A stretch of 64,000 nt of DNA from Bacteroidia bacterium (GTDB lineage: Bacteria; Bacteroidota; Bacteroidia; J057; JADKCL01). The stretch's first letter is position 1; every line of letters starts with the position of its first letter. The notes under the pieces are model-generated. The model did not search any database, was not told the DNA's origin, and was given only the letters and a program-made list of their open reading frames with translations. The position numbers and the translations under genes are program-made. Shown piece by piece: positions 33,929-42,288 of the stretch. The stretch is taken from positions 1 to 64,000 of the forward strand of contig JACJYV010000004.1 in assembly GCA_020635905.1 (NCBI GenBank), given 5' to 3'.

Positions 33929-34918
33929 ATGCGGAAACGCCTGACAACCCGCGAATACGCAGATGGAATCCTGGCCGGTCAACGGGGGATTCTCAGTAAG
34001 GCCATTACCCTGGTGGAAAGCACGCTGCCAGCCGACCGCGACCTGGCTGAGGAAGTCCTTTCCCTGACTCTGCGTCATGCAGGAAAATCCATTCGTTTGG
34101 GTCTGACGGGTGTGCCCGGGGTAGGGAAAAGCACTTTTATTGATGCTTTTGGAACCTGGCTGACTCAAAACGGGGAAAAAGTTGCCGTGTTGGCGGTCGA
34201 TCCCAGCAGTCAGCTATCACGGGGCAGTATTTTGGGGGATAAAACCCGCATGGAGCGCCTTTCCCGCGATGAAAACGCCTTTATTAGGCCTTCTCCCGCG
34301 GGAGGATCGCTGGGAGGCGTCACCCGTACCACCCGCGAAACCATTCAATTGTGCGAAGCATTTGGGTTTGGGGTGATTCTGGTGGAAACGGTGGGAGTGG
34401 GGCAATCAGAAATTGCGGTCCACTCCATGGTGGATTTTTTCATGTTGCTGATGCTGCCAGGTGCAGGCGATGAGTTGCAGGGCATCAAGAAAGGGATCAT
34501 GGAGATGGCGGACGCCATCCTGATCAACAAGGCCGACGGCCCCAACCTGGAAAAAGCCCGGCTGGCCCGGGCCCAGTATGCCAATGCGGTCAGATTATTT
34601 CCCGCCCGTCCGGGCGGGTGGAGGCCCAAAGTGGCCGTTTGCTCGGCTCTGGAAGAAACAGGCATGCAGGATGCCTGGGAAATGGTTCGCGATTTTCGTG
34701 AAATGCACGGTAAGGACGGATTTGCCTCCCTGCGGTCAGCACAAAATCTGGAATGGCTGCATGAAACCATTCGCTGGATGCTGGAAGATGCCTTTTTCGG
34801 GAATTCCCACATGAAAAACGGCTTGCTCGAAATGGAAACCAAGGTCAGGGAAGGCAAATTGCCTCCCACCGTGGCGGCAAGGAAACTCGTTTCTTCATAT
34901 TTTCAGGGAAAATCCTAA
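33929..34918 (+). CDS. meaB: Methylmalonyl-CoA mutase-associated GTPase (MeaB/ArgK)
   Basis: A 329-residue G3E-family GTPase that protects and reactivates the mutase by gating adenosylcobalamin loading. Walker A GVPGVGKST is at 61-69, followed by A-V-D-P-S-S, R-G-S-I-L-G-D-K-T-R-M, E-T-V-G-V-G-Q-S-E (switch region) and I-N-K-A-D-G (the NKxD motif). Length is standard. The gene follows mutB with one base between. Confidence 0.95.
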   Translation: MRKRLTTREYADGILAGQRGILSKAITLVESTLPADRDLAEEVLSLTLRHAGKSIRLGLTGVPGVGKSTFIDAFGTWLTQNGEKVAVLAVDPSSQLSRGSILGDKTRMERLSRDENAFIRPSPAGGSLGGVTRTTRETIQLCEAFGFGVILVETVGVGQSEIAVHSMVDFFMLLMLPGAGDELQGIKKGIMEMADAILINKADGPNLEKARLARAQYANAVRLFPARPGGWRPKVAVCSALEETGMQDAWEMVRDFREMHGKDGFASLRSAQNLEWLHETIRWMLEDAFFGNSHMKNGLLEMETKVREGKLPPTVAARKLVSSYFQGKS

Positions 34919-34946
34919 ATTGCCCACCCAAACCAAAACTGAATCT

Positions 34947-35489
34947 ATGGAACCGATTGAACTCGTGGCCGAGGTATTGAAATATACACTTCCTGCTGTA
35001 CTGGTGCTGATGGGGATTTATCTTGTGCTGGATGCCTTCAGAAAAAAGGAAGAAAGGAAGGAGCGGGTGGAAGTCAGAGCCCAGACCCTGGGCAAAATTA
35101 TTCCCCTTCGTTTGCAGGCTTATGAGCGGGTGGTGATCTTCCTCGAAAGGATGAATCCTGAGAGTCTTTTGCTCAGATGTGATGGACGTGGAAAACCTGC
35201 GCGGGTTTTCCACGCGCAATTGCAAGGCGAAATTCGGGCCGAATTTGAGCACAATCTGGCTCAGCAAATTTACATCAGCCTGGATGCCTGGGGAGCAGTA
35301 CTTAAAGCAAAAGACCAAACCATTGCACTCATCAACCAAAGTATGAGGCAGATGAAGGAAAATTCCTCTGGCATTGATCTTGGAAAGCAGATACTTGCTA
35401 ACATGGAAGAAGTAAAAATGTATCCGTCTCTGGAGGCGATTCAGGTCCTGAAAACAGATATCCACAAGTCTTTCAGGTTGATTGGGTAA
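34947..35489 (+). CDS. Small membrane-anchored protein (DUF7935-like)
   Basis: A 180-residue protein with one N-terminal membrane helix (LKYTLPAVLVLMGIYLVLDA) followed by a charged K-K-E-E-R-K-E-R stretch and a helical cytoplasmic domain. The block L-R-L-Q-A-Y-E-R-V-V-I-F-L-E-R-M-N-P-E followed by E-F-E-H-N-L-A-Q-Q-I-Y is what I remember of a conserved Bacteroidota family now called DUF7935; not verified, and no function is known. The ATG at 34947 is chosen over a TTG at 34920. It is the last gene of the mutA-mutB-meaB run but has no obvious link to that pathway. Confidence 0.65.
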   Translation: MEPIELVAEVLKYTLPAVLVLMGIYLVLDAFRKKEERKERVEVRAQTLGKIIPLRLQAYERVVIFLERMNPESLLLRCDGRGKPARVFHAQLQGEIRAEFEHNLAQQIYISLDAWGAVLKAKDQTIALINQSMRQMKENSSGIDLGKQILANMEEVKMYPSLEAIQVLKTDIHKSFRLIG

Positions 35490-35833
35490 CCGGGTCGCTT
35501 GAGGTTATCAACTTAGTTATTAACAATTTAATAAACATTTTTACATGCCTTCTGAGACTGTTTCGGGAGGGTTGCTGCTGCTTTAATAAAAAGAAAATTG
35601 ATAATCAAGTTTTTTGTTTAAATAGCTGATAATCAATTAGTTGTATGTTAATGGACTGTAAATCAGTAAATTAGGGAAATGTCAAAAACCTCGTAAATTT
35701 TCTTCAAAACAAGTTTGATTATTCTATAATTTTCAACATCTTTGAACAGAATTTTAGGCGCGCCCACAGAATTGAACAATTGACACCCTCGGTTACCACT
35801 TTTTAAAATTATTTAACTGGCAAGAATGATTAA
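35490..35833. other. AT-rich region upstream of dnaA (candidate regulatory or origin region)
   Basis: 344 bp, strikingly AT-rich, without ORFs. It contains two copies of TGATAATCAA in palindromic context (35598-35608 and 35626-35636, 28 bp apart). TTATTAACA, one base from a DnaA box, lies near 35517. A promoter follows at 35714-35744. This could be dnaA autoregulation or part of oriC; no cluster of good DnaA boxes is visible, so origin function is uncertain. Confidence 0.4.
35714..35744 (+). promoter_or_regulatory. Promoter of dnaA
   Basis: TTTG at 35714-35717, 19-bp spacer, CATCTTTG at 35737-35744 (one mismatch to TAnnTTTG). Predicted leader of about 85 nt before the ATG at 35834. Confidence 0.5.
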
Positions 35834-37270
35834 ATGAAACCCGACCATAATCAAATATGGAGCAATTGTCTTGAAGTGATCAAGGATAACATTAATCCTC
35901 AGAGCTTTAAGACCTGGTTCAAGCCTATTAAACCTCTTAAACTGGAGAATAATGTGCTTACCATTCAGGTACCCAGTCAGTTCTTTTACGAATGGCTGGA
36001 AGAGCACTATGTTAGCCTTCTCCGCAAAACCATTAAACATTTCCTCGGAAACGAAGGACGTCTGGAATATTCGATCATTGTTGAAAACAACCTTGACGAC
36101 GGCAAAAAATATTCCATCAACATTCCCACCGCTTCCAAGGAGGTCAACACAAAAAATCCTTCTGTACAGATGCCGCTCAACATCAGCAAATCTGTACCCA
36201 ATCCTTTTGTAATCCCCGGGATCAAAAAAATCAACATTGATTCCCAACTTAATCCCAACTATACCTTTGAAAATTTCATAGAAGGGGATTGCAACCGACT
36301 TGCTCGCGCTGCAGGATATGCCGTGGCTACCAAGCCAGGCCAGACTGCTTTCAATCCGCTGCTTGTTTATGGAGGAGTGGGCCTTGGCAAAACACACCTT
36401 GCCCAGGCCATTGGAAATGAGGTTAAAGGCCAGTATCCAAACAAGATCGTCCTGTATGTCTCTTCTGAGAAGTTTATCAATCAGTTTATTGATGCAATCA
36501 AAAACAACACTGTCAATGATTTCATCAGTTTCTATCAACTGATCGATGTACTGATCGTGGATGACATTCAATTCTTTGCAGGCAAAGAGAAAACCCAGGA
36601 TCACTTTTTCCACGTTTTTAACCACCTTCACCAATCTGGCAAACAGATCGTGCTAACAAGCGACTGCATGCCCAAGGACCTGAAGGGAATGGAAGAGCGT
36701 CTGCTCTCCAGGTTTAAATGGGGACTGAGTGCCGACCTGCAAATCCCCGACTACCAAACCCGCATTGCCATCCTGAAAAACAAAATGTACAAGGACGGCA
36801 TTGAGCTCCCCGAAGATGTGATCGAGTACATCGCGCACAACATCACCACCAATGTTCGGGAACTTGAAGGCGCTTTGATCAGCCTGCTGGCTCAAAGTTC
36901 GCTCAACAAACGCGAAGTCGATCTCGAATTGGCCAAGCAGATGCTGAAGAACTTCATCAAAAATGTCAGCCGGGAAATTTCGATCGAAGCCATCCAGAAA
37001 CTGGTTTGCGAGCATCTCAATGTTGAGCAGGAATTGCTGAAAGCAAAAACCCGCAAGCGTGAGATCGTTCAGGCCCGCCAGATCTCGATGTACTTCGCCA
37101 AAGAGCTTACCAAATCGTCACTGAAAACGATCGGGCTTCACTTTGGCGGCCGCGACCACTCTACCGTGATCCACGCCGTACAAACCGTGAATGACCTGAT
37201 TTCCATCGACAAAGAATTCCGTAGGAACATCGACGATATTAAAAAGAAAATTGACATGAGCCTCGCCTGA
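35834..37270 (+). CDS. dnaA: Chromosomal replication initiator protein DnaA
   Basis: A 478-residue initiator. Domain I (about 1-85) starts with the typical I-W-S-N-C-L and S-F-K-T-W-F-K-P; a short variable domain II follows; the AAA+ domain III has N-P-L-L-V-Y-G-G-V-G-L-G-K-T-H (Walker A 180-188) and L-I-V-D-D-I-Q-F-F (Walker B); domain IV has the DnaA-box-binding signature G-G-R-D-H-S-T-V-I-H-A near the end. It binds DnaA boxes and opens oriC. Single gene with its own promoter and terminator; dnaN and recF are not next to it. Confidence 0.97.
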   Translation: MKPDHNQIWSNCLEVIKDNINPQSFKTWFKPIKPLKLENNVLTIQVPSQFFYEWLEEHYVSLLRKTIKHFLGNEGRLEYSIIVENNLDDGKKYSINIPTASKEVNTKNPSVQMPLNISKSVPNPFVIPGIKKINIDSQLNPNYTFENFIEGDCNRLARAAGYAVATKPGQTAFNPLLVYGGVGLGKTHLAQAIGNEVKGQYPNKIVLYVSSEKFINQFIDAIKNNTVNDFISFYQLIDVLIVDDIQFFAGKEKTQDHFFHVFNHLHQSGKQIVLTSDCMPKDLKGMEERLLSRFKWGLSADLQIPDYQTRIAILKNKMYKDGIELPEDVIEYIAHNITTNVRELEGALISLLAQSSLNKREVDLELAKQMLKNFIKNVSREISIEAIQKLVCEHLNVEQELLKAKTRKREIVQARQISMYFAKELTKSSLKTIGLHFGGRDHSTVIHAVQTVNDLISIDKEFRRNIDDIKKKIDMSLA

Positions 37271-37290
37271 GTGCTTCATGCAAAAAATAA

Positions 37291-37322
37291 AAAGGCCGCC
37301 TTTGAATGGGCGGCCTTTTTTT
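37291..37322. terminator. Bidirectional terminator between dnaA and the EcsC gene
   Basis: AAAGGCCGCC/GGCGGCCTTT (37291-37300 and 37309-37318) with an 8-nt loop, A-tract to the left and T-tract to the right; it lies between two converging genes. Confidence 0.88.
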
Positions 37323-37347
37323 ATACCTATTTTTTTCACTTATCCCC

Positions 37348-38241
37348 TCAATCAATCTCAATATTGATTACCTGCTTCCGCCCCTTTTTGTCCAGCAGGA
37401 AGCGCTCGCGATACAGCATGAACGCGGCTTGTCCCACATCGCTGATGTAGGCGTAGTTGAAGCCGGCCGTGAGTACCGCTCCGATGCCGGGGATGAAGGT
37501 CACCGCTTTGCGGGCCAGGGTCTGACGGATGATCTCGTTCACGATCATGCGGGAAAGATTGATCGCGGCAGATTTGCCAATCTGTTTCCGTGCGTAATCG
37601 TTGCCCAGGTCCTGGGAAACTTCGGGATTGAATTCCACTTCAAAGTCCTTGAGATCCAGCAGGGCTTTGGTTTTTTCTACTTTGGTGGATGCGGTCGCTA
37701 CCCGGAAAATGCGCAGCATGTAGCCAATTTCGAATTCTGCCTGGGCAGATTCGGGACCATGTTCGTCGATGGCGTAGCCATAGCAAAGGGAAATCTGGTA
37801 GATTTCGCGCATGCAGAGGGTGAACAGGGCAGGTAAATCTGCAATCAGACCCGGCCAGCCAATCAGGCCTGTGCCAAAACCTTCAGCGGCGCCCAGTTGG
37901 CAATTGGTTTTGATGAATTTTTCAGAAACGTGGTCCAGATCCTGAATGGAGGCTTTTTTGAGGGCGATGATGGTGTCTGAATCAATTTCAAACTCGCGGG
38001 TGGCCTTCAGCACTTCCTCCTCCTTGACCGTCCATTTGCTCAGGTCGTGGAGTTTGTCCACGATGGTCTCGGTCAGGCGACCCATTTGAGATTTTACTTC
38101 TTCGGGAATCAGTTTGTCCCCGGCCCAACTGATTGGTTTTGAGATGAATTCTGTGGCCTGGCTGAAAAATCCGGGTCCGTTGGATTTCCAGAGGGCGATA
38201 TCCTCAAGTATTTGTTTATCAGAAGAATTGAGTTTAGCCAT
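37348..38241 (-). CDS. EcsC family protein
   Basis: A 297-residue protein. The central region (E-G-F-G-T-G-L-I-G-W-P-G-L-I-A-D-L-P-A-L-F-T-L, then I-Y-Q-I-S-L-C-Y-G-Y) and the C-terminal V-T-F-I-P-G-I-G-A-V-L-T-A-G-F-N match the EcsC family, named after a B. subtilis gene of the ecs ABC-transporter operon. Two hydrophobic, glycine-rich segments could associate with membrane. Biochemical role unknown; no ecsA/ecsB homologues are nearby. It is divergent from the PLP enzyme gene, with an 82-bp gap. Confidence 0.82.
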   Translation of the reverse strand: MAKLNSSDKQILEDIALWKSNGPGFFSQATEFISKPISWAGDKLIPEEVKSQMGRLTETIVDKLHDLSKWTVKEEEVLKATREFEIDSDTIIALKKASIQDLDHVSEKFIKTNCQLGAAEGFGTGLIGWPGLIADLPALFTLCMREIYQISLCYGYAIDEHGPESAQAEFEIGYMLRIFRVATASTKVEKTKALLDLKDFEVEFNPEVSQDLGNDYARKQIGKSAAINLSRMIVNEIIRQTLARKAVTFIPGIGAVLTAGFNYAYISDVGQAAFMLYRERFLLDKKGRKQVINIEID

Positions 38242-38323
38242 TTATTCTTGCTTTTGGAATTTGTTTCCTAATTTTACCTGTGAATCTGAAAAAAGTTTCA
38301 GCGGCGAAAAATAAGCATTTAAT

Positions 38324-39469
38324 ATGAAATTCGGAACCAAAGCGGTACATGCTGGTGTTGAGCCAGATCCATCTACAGGCGCCATCATGACGCCCATTTT
38401 CCAAACCTCCACCTACGTTCAGGCTGCGCCTGGTGACCACAAGGGCTACGAGTATGCCCGAACCCAAAATCCTACCCGCGATGCCCTGCAAAGTGCTCTG
38501 GCGGCTTTGGAAAATGCGAAATACGCATCCTGCTTTTCCTCGGGTATGGCGGCCGCAGATGTGATCATCAAAACCCTCAATCCCGGGGACGAAGTCATTT
38601 CTGTAAATGACCTTTACGGAGGCACTTACCGCATGTTTACCAAGGTTTATGCCCGTTTTGGGGTCAAATTCAGGTTTGTGGACCTTTCCAATGCCGAGGA
38701 CCTGAAAAAATACATTACCCCGGCCACCAAACTGATCTGGGTAGAAACGCCCACCAATCCGCTGCTGAACATCGTGGATATTCAGGCCATTTCGGCCATT
38801 GCCAAAGCCAGCGGCATCCTCACCCTGGTGGACAATACCTTTGCCACGCCTTATTTGCAAAATCCCCTGGATCAGGGCGCGGATATTGTGATGCACAGCA
38901 TCACCAAGTACCTGGCCGGCCATTCTGACGTGGTCATGGGCTGCCTCATTACCAATAGCCAGGCTTTGCATGAGCAAATTCGCTTTCTGCAAAACAGTTG
39001 CGGCGCGGTGCCTGGTCCCCAGGATTGTTTTTTGGTGCTGAGGGGCATCAAGACCCTGCATTTGCGGGTGCGTCAGCATTGCATCAACGGAAAAGCAGTG
39101 GTTGATTTTCTGAAAAATCATCCCAAAGTGGAAAAAGTGTACTGGCCTGGTCTGACCACTCATGTGAATCACGAAGTGGCCAAACGGCAAATGCGTGATT
39201 TTGGGGGCATGATTTCCTTTACTCTCAAGGGCGACAACATAGACGAAGCCCTCAAAGTGCTGAGTGGTACTCACCTCTTTGCCCTGGCAGAAAGTCTGGG
39301 AGGGGTGGAATCCCTGATCGGACATCCCGCCACCATGACCCATGCGTCAATTCCCAAAGAAGAACGCGAAAAAGCAGGCCTGAAAGACACCCTGATCCGT
39401 CTGTCCATTGGGGTCGAGGACCCTGAAGATTTGGTCGCTGATCTCAAGCAAGCCATTGATGCTCTATGA
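38324..39469 (+). CDS. Cystathionine gamma-synthase/lyase-type PLP enzyme
   Basis: A 381-residue trans-sulfuration enzyme. The N-terminus F-G-T-K-A-V-H-A-G-V-E-P-D-P-S-T-G-A is characteristic; the Schiff-base lysine is Lys195 in H-S-I-T-K-Y-L-A-G-H-S-D; E-T-P-T-N-P and the C-terminal L-G-G-V-E-S-L-I-G-H-P and R-L-S-I-G-V-E-D motifs are in place. These enzymes make or cleave cystathionine between cysteine, homocysteine and O-acyl-homoserine; synthase (metB) and lyase cannot be told apart by eye. The stop overlaps the next gene by four bases. Confidence 0.92.
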   Translation: MKFGTKAVHAGVEPDPSTGAIMTPIFQTSTYVQAAPGDHKGYEYARTQNPTRDALQSALAALENAKYASCFSSGMAAADVIIKTLNPGDEVISVNDLYGGTYRMFTKVYARFGVKFRFVDLSNAEDLKKYITPATKLIWVETPTNPLLNIVDIQAISAIAKASGILTLVDNTFATPYLQNPLDQGADIVMHSITKYLAGHSDVVMGCLITNSQALHEQIRFLQNSCGAVPGPQDCFLVLRGIKTLHLRVRQHCINGKAVVDFLKNHPKVEKVYWPGLTTHVNHEVAKRQMRDFGGMISFTLKGDNIDEALKVLSGTHLFALAESLGGVESLIGHPATMTHASIPKEEREKAGLKDTLIRLSIGVEDPEDLVADLKQAIDAL

Positions 39470-40302
39470 GTTACCTGCTGTACGTCCTCGCCCTCGGGCT
39501 CGCTCCTGTGATTTTTGTATTCACTTTCGTTTATCTGAAAGACAGATACGAGCGTGAGCCCCTGAAACACCTCATCTGGAGTTTTGTGTTTGGGGTATTG
39601 ATTGCCTTGCCCGCTGTTTTTGGGGAAATTTTTCTTCAATCTGCGCTCAAAGTTTCGGACGAGGAAGGATCCAATGTGGTTGAAGTGTTGATTTACGCCA
39701 TGGTGGTGGTTGCTGCGGTGGAAGAAGGGCTGAAATTCCTGGTATTGCGCTTCTACATGTATAATAAGCCCGAATTTGACGAGCCTTATGACGGGATCAT
39801 GTACGCGGTGGCCGTTTCTTTGGGATTTGCGGCCATTGAAAATATCCTCTATATCGCCCAGTTTGGGGCAGAAACGGGTTGGTTGAGGATGTTTACCGCG
39901 GTGCCGGGCCATGCCATGTTTGCCGTGGTAATGGGCTTTTTCGTGGGAAAAGCAAAATTCATGACCGACCGGGGAAAAGCCACCCTGGAAATGGGCAAGG
40001 GCCTCCTTGCCGCTGTTGTTATCCACGGGCTGTATGACTTTTTCCTCATGGTCAAGACCAATTATGTACTGGTTCCTCTGCTGGCTTTTGTGGTGCTGAT
40101 TGTGGGAATCATCCTTGGTTTGAAAGCCATAAAGGCCCATGGAGATGATTCGCCATTCAAAAAAGGCAAATCCACGGAATTTGATCTGCTGAGTGAAGAA
40201 ATGACCATCGCGGATGGACAGGTTACCCATACCCGCTCCCGCCTGACGGGCACCCTGATCGAAGAGGAGGATAAGCATCCCGGACCAGATGCAGACATCT
40301 GA
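39466..40302 (+). CDS. PrsW-family intramembrane protease
   Basis: A 278-residue polytopic membrane protein of the PrsW/CAAX-protease superfamily. Catalytic motifs: V-E-E-G-L-K (Glu86-Glu87), then P-Y-D-G-I-M-Y-A-V-A-V-S-L-G-F-A-A-I-E-N, then a helix with H-A-M-F-A and a last H-G-L-Y-D-F-F. PrsW in Bacillus cleaves anti-sigma factor RsiW; no anti-sigma/sigma gene lies close by here. Start overlaps the PLP enzyme stop by 4 bp and the end overlaps the TIGR02757 gene by 14 bp, so it is locked in a three-gene operon. Confidence 0.88.
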   Translation: MSYLLYVLALGLAPVIFVFTFVYLKDRYEREPLKHLIWSFVFGVLIALPAVFGEIFLQSALKVSDEEGSNVVEVLIYAMVVVAAVEEGLKFLVLRFYMYNKPEFDEPYDGIMYAVAVSLGFAAIENILYIAQFGAETGWLRMFTAVPGHAMFAVVMGFFVGKAKFMTDRGKATLEMGKGLLAAVVIHGLYDFFLMVKTNYVLVPLLAFVVLIVGIILGLKAIKAHGDDSPFKKGKSTEFDLLSEEMTIADGQVTHTRSRLTGTLIEEEDKHPGPDADI

Positions 40303-41065
40303 GCTAAAGGATTTTCTCGACGCCAAATACCTGGAATACAACGTTCCTGAGTTCATTCAGGCAGATCCTGTATGCATTCCCCACCAGTTTTCCCGCCGGG
40401 AGGATATTGAGATTTCTGGTTTTCTGACCTCCCTGATTGCCTGGGGACGGCGCGACATCATTGTGCGCAATGCGCAAAAGCTGATGGAGTTGATAGAAAT
40501 GGAGCCCTTCAGATTTGTGGTGGAAGGGGAGGAGGAGAGTTGGGAAAATGTTGATCAGTTTGTGCACAGGACTTTCAATGCCCGGGATTGTAAATCCATT
40601 TTCAGGGGTTTGAGGAGAATTTATCGGGAAGAAGGTGGTTTGGAGAAAGTTCTTTCAGCAGGTATGGAGGGAAATGAGGAGGGAACAAAAGGTGGGATTT
40701 TGGCTCTGCGGGAAATCATGACCCAAACGGATGGATTTGAGCCGCGCAGCAGCAAACACCTGGCCAATCCCGAAGCGGGAAGCAGCGCCAAGCGCCTGAA
40801 TATGTTTCTGCGCTGGATGGTCAGAAAGGACAACCGCGGGGTTGATTTTGGTCTCTGGAACTCCATTTCGCCTTCCCGCCTGATCATCCCCCTCGACGTA
40901 CACACAGGCACCATAGCCCGCAAACTGGGTCTGCTGACCCGCACCCAAAATGACTGGAAAGCGGCTCTTGAACTGACTCAGATTCTTCAAACCTTCGACC
41001 CAAATGATCCTGTCAGGTATGATTTCAGCCTGTTTGGACTGGGAGTAAACCGCGATCTCGAATAA
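40289..41065 (+). CDS. TIGR02757 (DUF2400) family protein
   Basis: A 258-residue cytosolic protein. It has the family pattern: D-P-V-C-I-P-H-Q-F near the start, I-A-W-G-R-R, F-M-x-x-G (here F-R-F-V-V-E-G-E), a conserved K-R-L-N-M-F-L-R-W-M-V-R, then D-F-G-L-W, P-L-D-V-H-T-G and a final Y-D-F-S-L-F-G-L-G. The layout recalls helix-hairpin-helix base-excision glycosylases (the last part has the feel of a Nth/HhH fold), but no activity is established. It shares an operon with PrsW and the PLP enzyme by gene overlap. Confidence 0.85.
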   Translation: MQTSELKDFLDAKYLEYNVPEFIQADPVCIPHQFSRREDIEISGFLTSLIAWGRRDIIVRNAQKLMELIEMEPFRFVVEGEEESWENVDQFVHRTFNARDCKSIFRGLRRIYREEGGLEKVLSAGMEGNEEGTKGGILALREIMTQTDGFEPRSSKHLANPEAGSSAKRLNMFLRWMVRKDNRGVDFGLWNSISPSRLIIPLDVHTGTIARKLGLLTRTQNDWKAALELTQILQTFDPNDPVRYDFSLFGLGVNRDLE

Positions 41066-41208
41066 AATTCCCATCATTTCAGGTCTCCTAAAGGACGAAA
41101 TTCTGCTTAGGTATATAAAGAAGTAGATTAATTGTTGAAACATGTAATTTTTTTGGGGAAGATTTTCTTAACTTAACCGTGAAATTTTGGAATAAATAGT
41201 GGTTCGTT

Positions 41209-42051
41209 ATGAGAAAATTAGCATTAACAACTGTAATTGGACTGTTTTTTGGTGTATTCATCTTTGGGGAGATTTACACTGACAATAATGGTCCCTCCGC
41301 CGGCGTCGCCGGCGCACCCACCGACCAGACCTGTGCCAGGTCAGGTTGCCATACCGGGTCCCTGAACACGGGAACTGGTACTACCTCCATTACCTCCACT
41401 GTGCCTTCTTCGGGTTATGTGCCAGGTACGACTTACACCATTTCCTTTTCTGTGACCGAAACGGGACGCAACAAGTTTGGCTTTCAGGCCATGGCTGCTT
41501 TCGACCCCATCATCAACAAGCAAATCGGGAATTGCATCATCACCAATAATACAGAAACCCGCCTCCGTACCAATGGAAACGGCCAGTACGTAACCCACAG
41601 ATCGGCTGGCACGGCTGGTACTGCCAACGCCAAAAGCTGGTCATTTGACTGGGTGGCTCCCACCCAGGGAACTGGAAATCTGGTGGTGTATGCCGCCTTC
41701 AATGCGGCCAACGGCAACGGAAGCACCTCTGGTGACCACATTTACACGGATACCCTTCACCTGAATGAAGAACCCCTTTCCGTTGAGGAGCAGGCAAAAT
41801 TGAATTTTGCCACCGTATTCCCCACCATTTTCGACCAAAACCTGAATATTCAGGGCACCATGTCCCAGGGTTCAGAAATCGAAATTGTGGTAAGCGACCT
41901 TTCTGGAAAACAGATTTACAGAATGGTGGACCCCGTTTACACGGATAGCTTCTCTGAAAGCATTTCCACCAGCACTTGGTCTTCAGGCATTTACCTGCTG
42001 CAAATCCAGGCTGGCCGCAGAAAGCAAAGCTTTAAGGTAATCAAGTACTAA
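41209..42051 (+). CDS. T9SS type A secreted protein with choice-of-anchor V/Reeler-like domain and CX4CH motif
   Basis: A 280-residue secreted protein. Signal segment at 4-22, then G-A-P-T-D-Q-T-C-A-R-S-G-C-H, a C-x4-C-H that sits where relatives carry a C-x-x-C-H, suggesting covalent heme or a redox or metal site. Residues about 55-185 form the Reeler/choice-of-anchor V beta domain (Y-x-P-G-T-T-Y-T-I-S-F-S-V, W-S-F-D-W-V-A-P). The last 75 residues are a T9SS type A sorting domain ending I-Y-L-L-Q-I-Q-A-G-x-x-K-x-S-F-K-V-I-K-Y. The protein should be exported to the surface. Monocistronic; a repeat array begins 3 bp after the stop. Confidence 0.85.
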   Translation: MRKLALTTVIGLFFGVFIFGEIYTDNNGPSAGVAGAPTDQTCARSGCHTGSLNTGTGTTSITSTVPSSGYVPGTTYTISFSVTETGRNKFGFQAMAAFDPIINKQIGNCIITNNTETRLRTNGNGQYVTHRSAGTAGTANAKSWSFDWVAPTQGTGNLVVYAAFNAANGNGSTSGDHIYTDTLHLNEEPLSVEEQAKLNFATVFPTIFDQNLNIQGTMSQGSEIEIVVSDLSGKQIYRMVDPVYTDSFSESISTSTWSSGIYLLQIQAGRRKQSFKVIKY

Positions 42052-42053
42052 GG

Positions 42054-42288
42054 ACGGTTTACGGTTTACGGTTTACGGTTTACTCCCGATAGCAATCGGG
42101 ATTACGGTTTACGGTTTACGGTTTGTCCCGTCCTGAATAGGGTGGAGGAAAAGATATTGCAATGCAAAACGGGACTAAACTGCAAAGCAGCACCATACAG
42201 CCGACTGTGGATATCGCCTTCCTTGTGACTATCCACCATGACTTGACCCGTCAATACAACTGTAAACCGTAAACAGTAAACTGTTTGT
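42054..42288. repeat. ACGGTTT heptamer arrays with hairpins between two converging genes
   Basis: Four ACGGTTT units (42054-42081), a perfect hairpin TCCCGAT-AGCA-ATCGGGA (42084-42101), three more units (42104-42124), about 140 bp containing GTCCCGT/ACGGGAC and GTGGATA/TATCCAC inverted pairs, then three degenerate units in opposite orientation (AAACCGT, AAACAGT, AAACTGT; 42264-42284). The whole gap between a stop at 42051 and the ffh stop at 42289 is filled with it. No ORF. The inverted outer arrays could fold into one long hairpin. Confidence 0.85.

Noticed and set aside
37306..37836. 176-codon plus-strand frame over the EcsC gene
   Set aside because: It starts inside the dnaA terminator and is antisense to EcsC.
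38242..38323. SAM riboswitch before the Cys/Met enzyme gene
   Set aside because: The 82-bp gap has no SAM-riboswitch core and no terminator-like hairpin.
38234..39343. 369-codon minus-strand frame opposite the PLP enzyme
   Set aside because: Antisense to a complete trans-sulfuration enzyme with all motifs.
39271..40356. 361-codon minus-strand frame opposite PrsW
   Set aside because: Antisense shadow; PrsW motifs and gene overlaps support the plus strand.
42125..42175. GTCCCGT/ACGGGAC pair considered as insertion-sequence ends
   Set aside because: Only 7 bp long, no transposase between, no target duplication; kept only as part of the repeat region.
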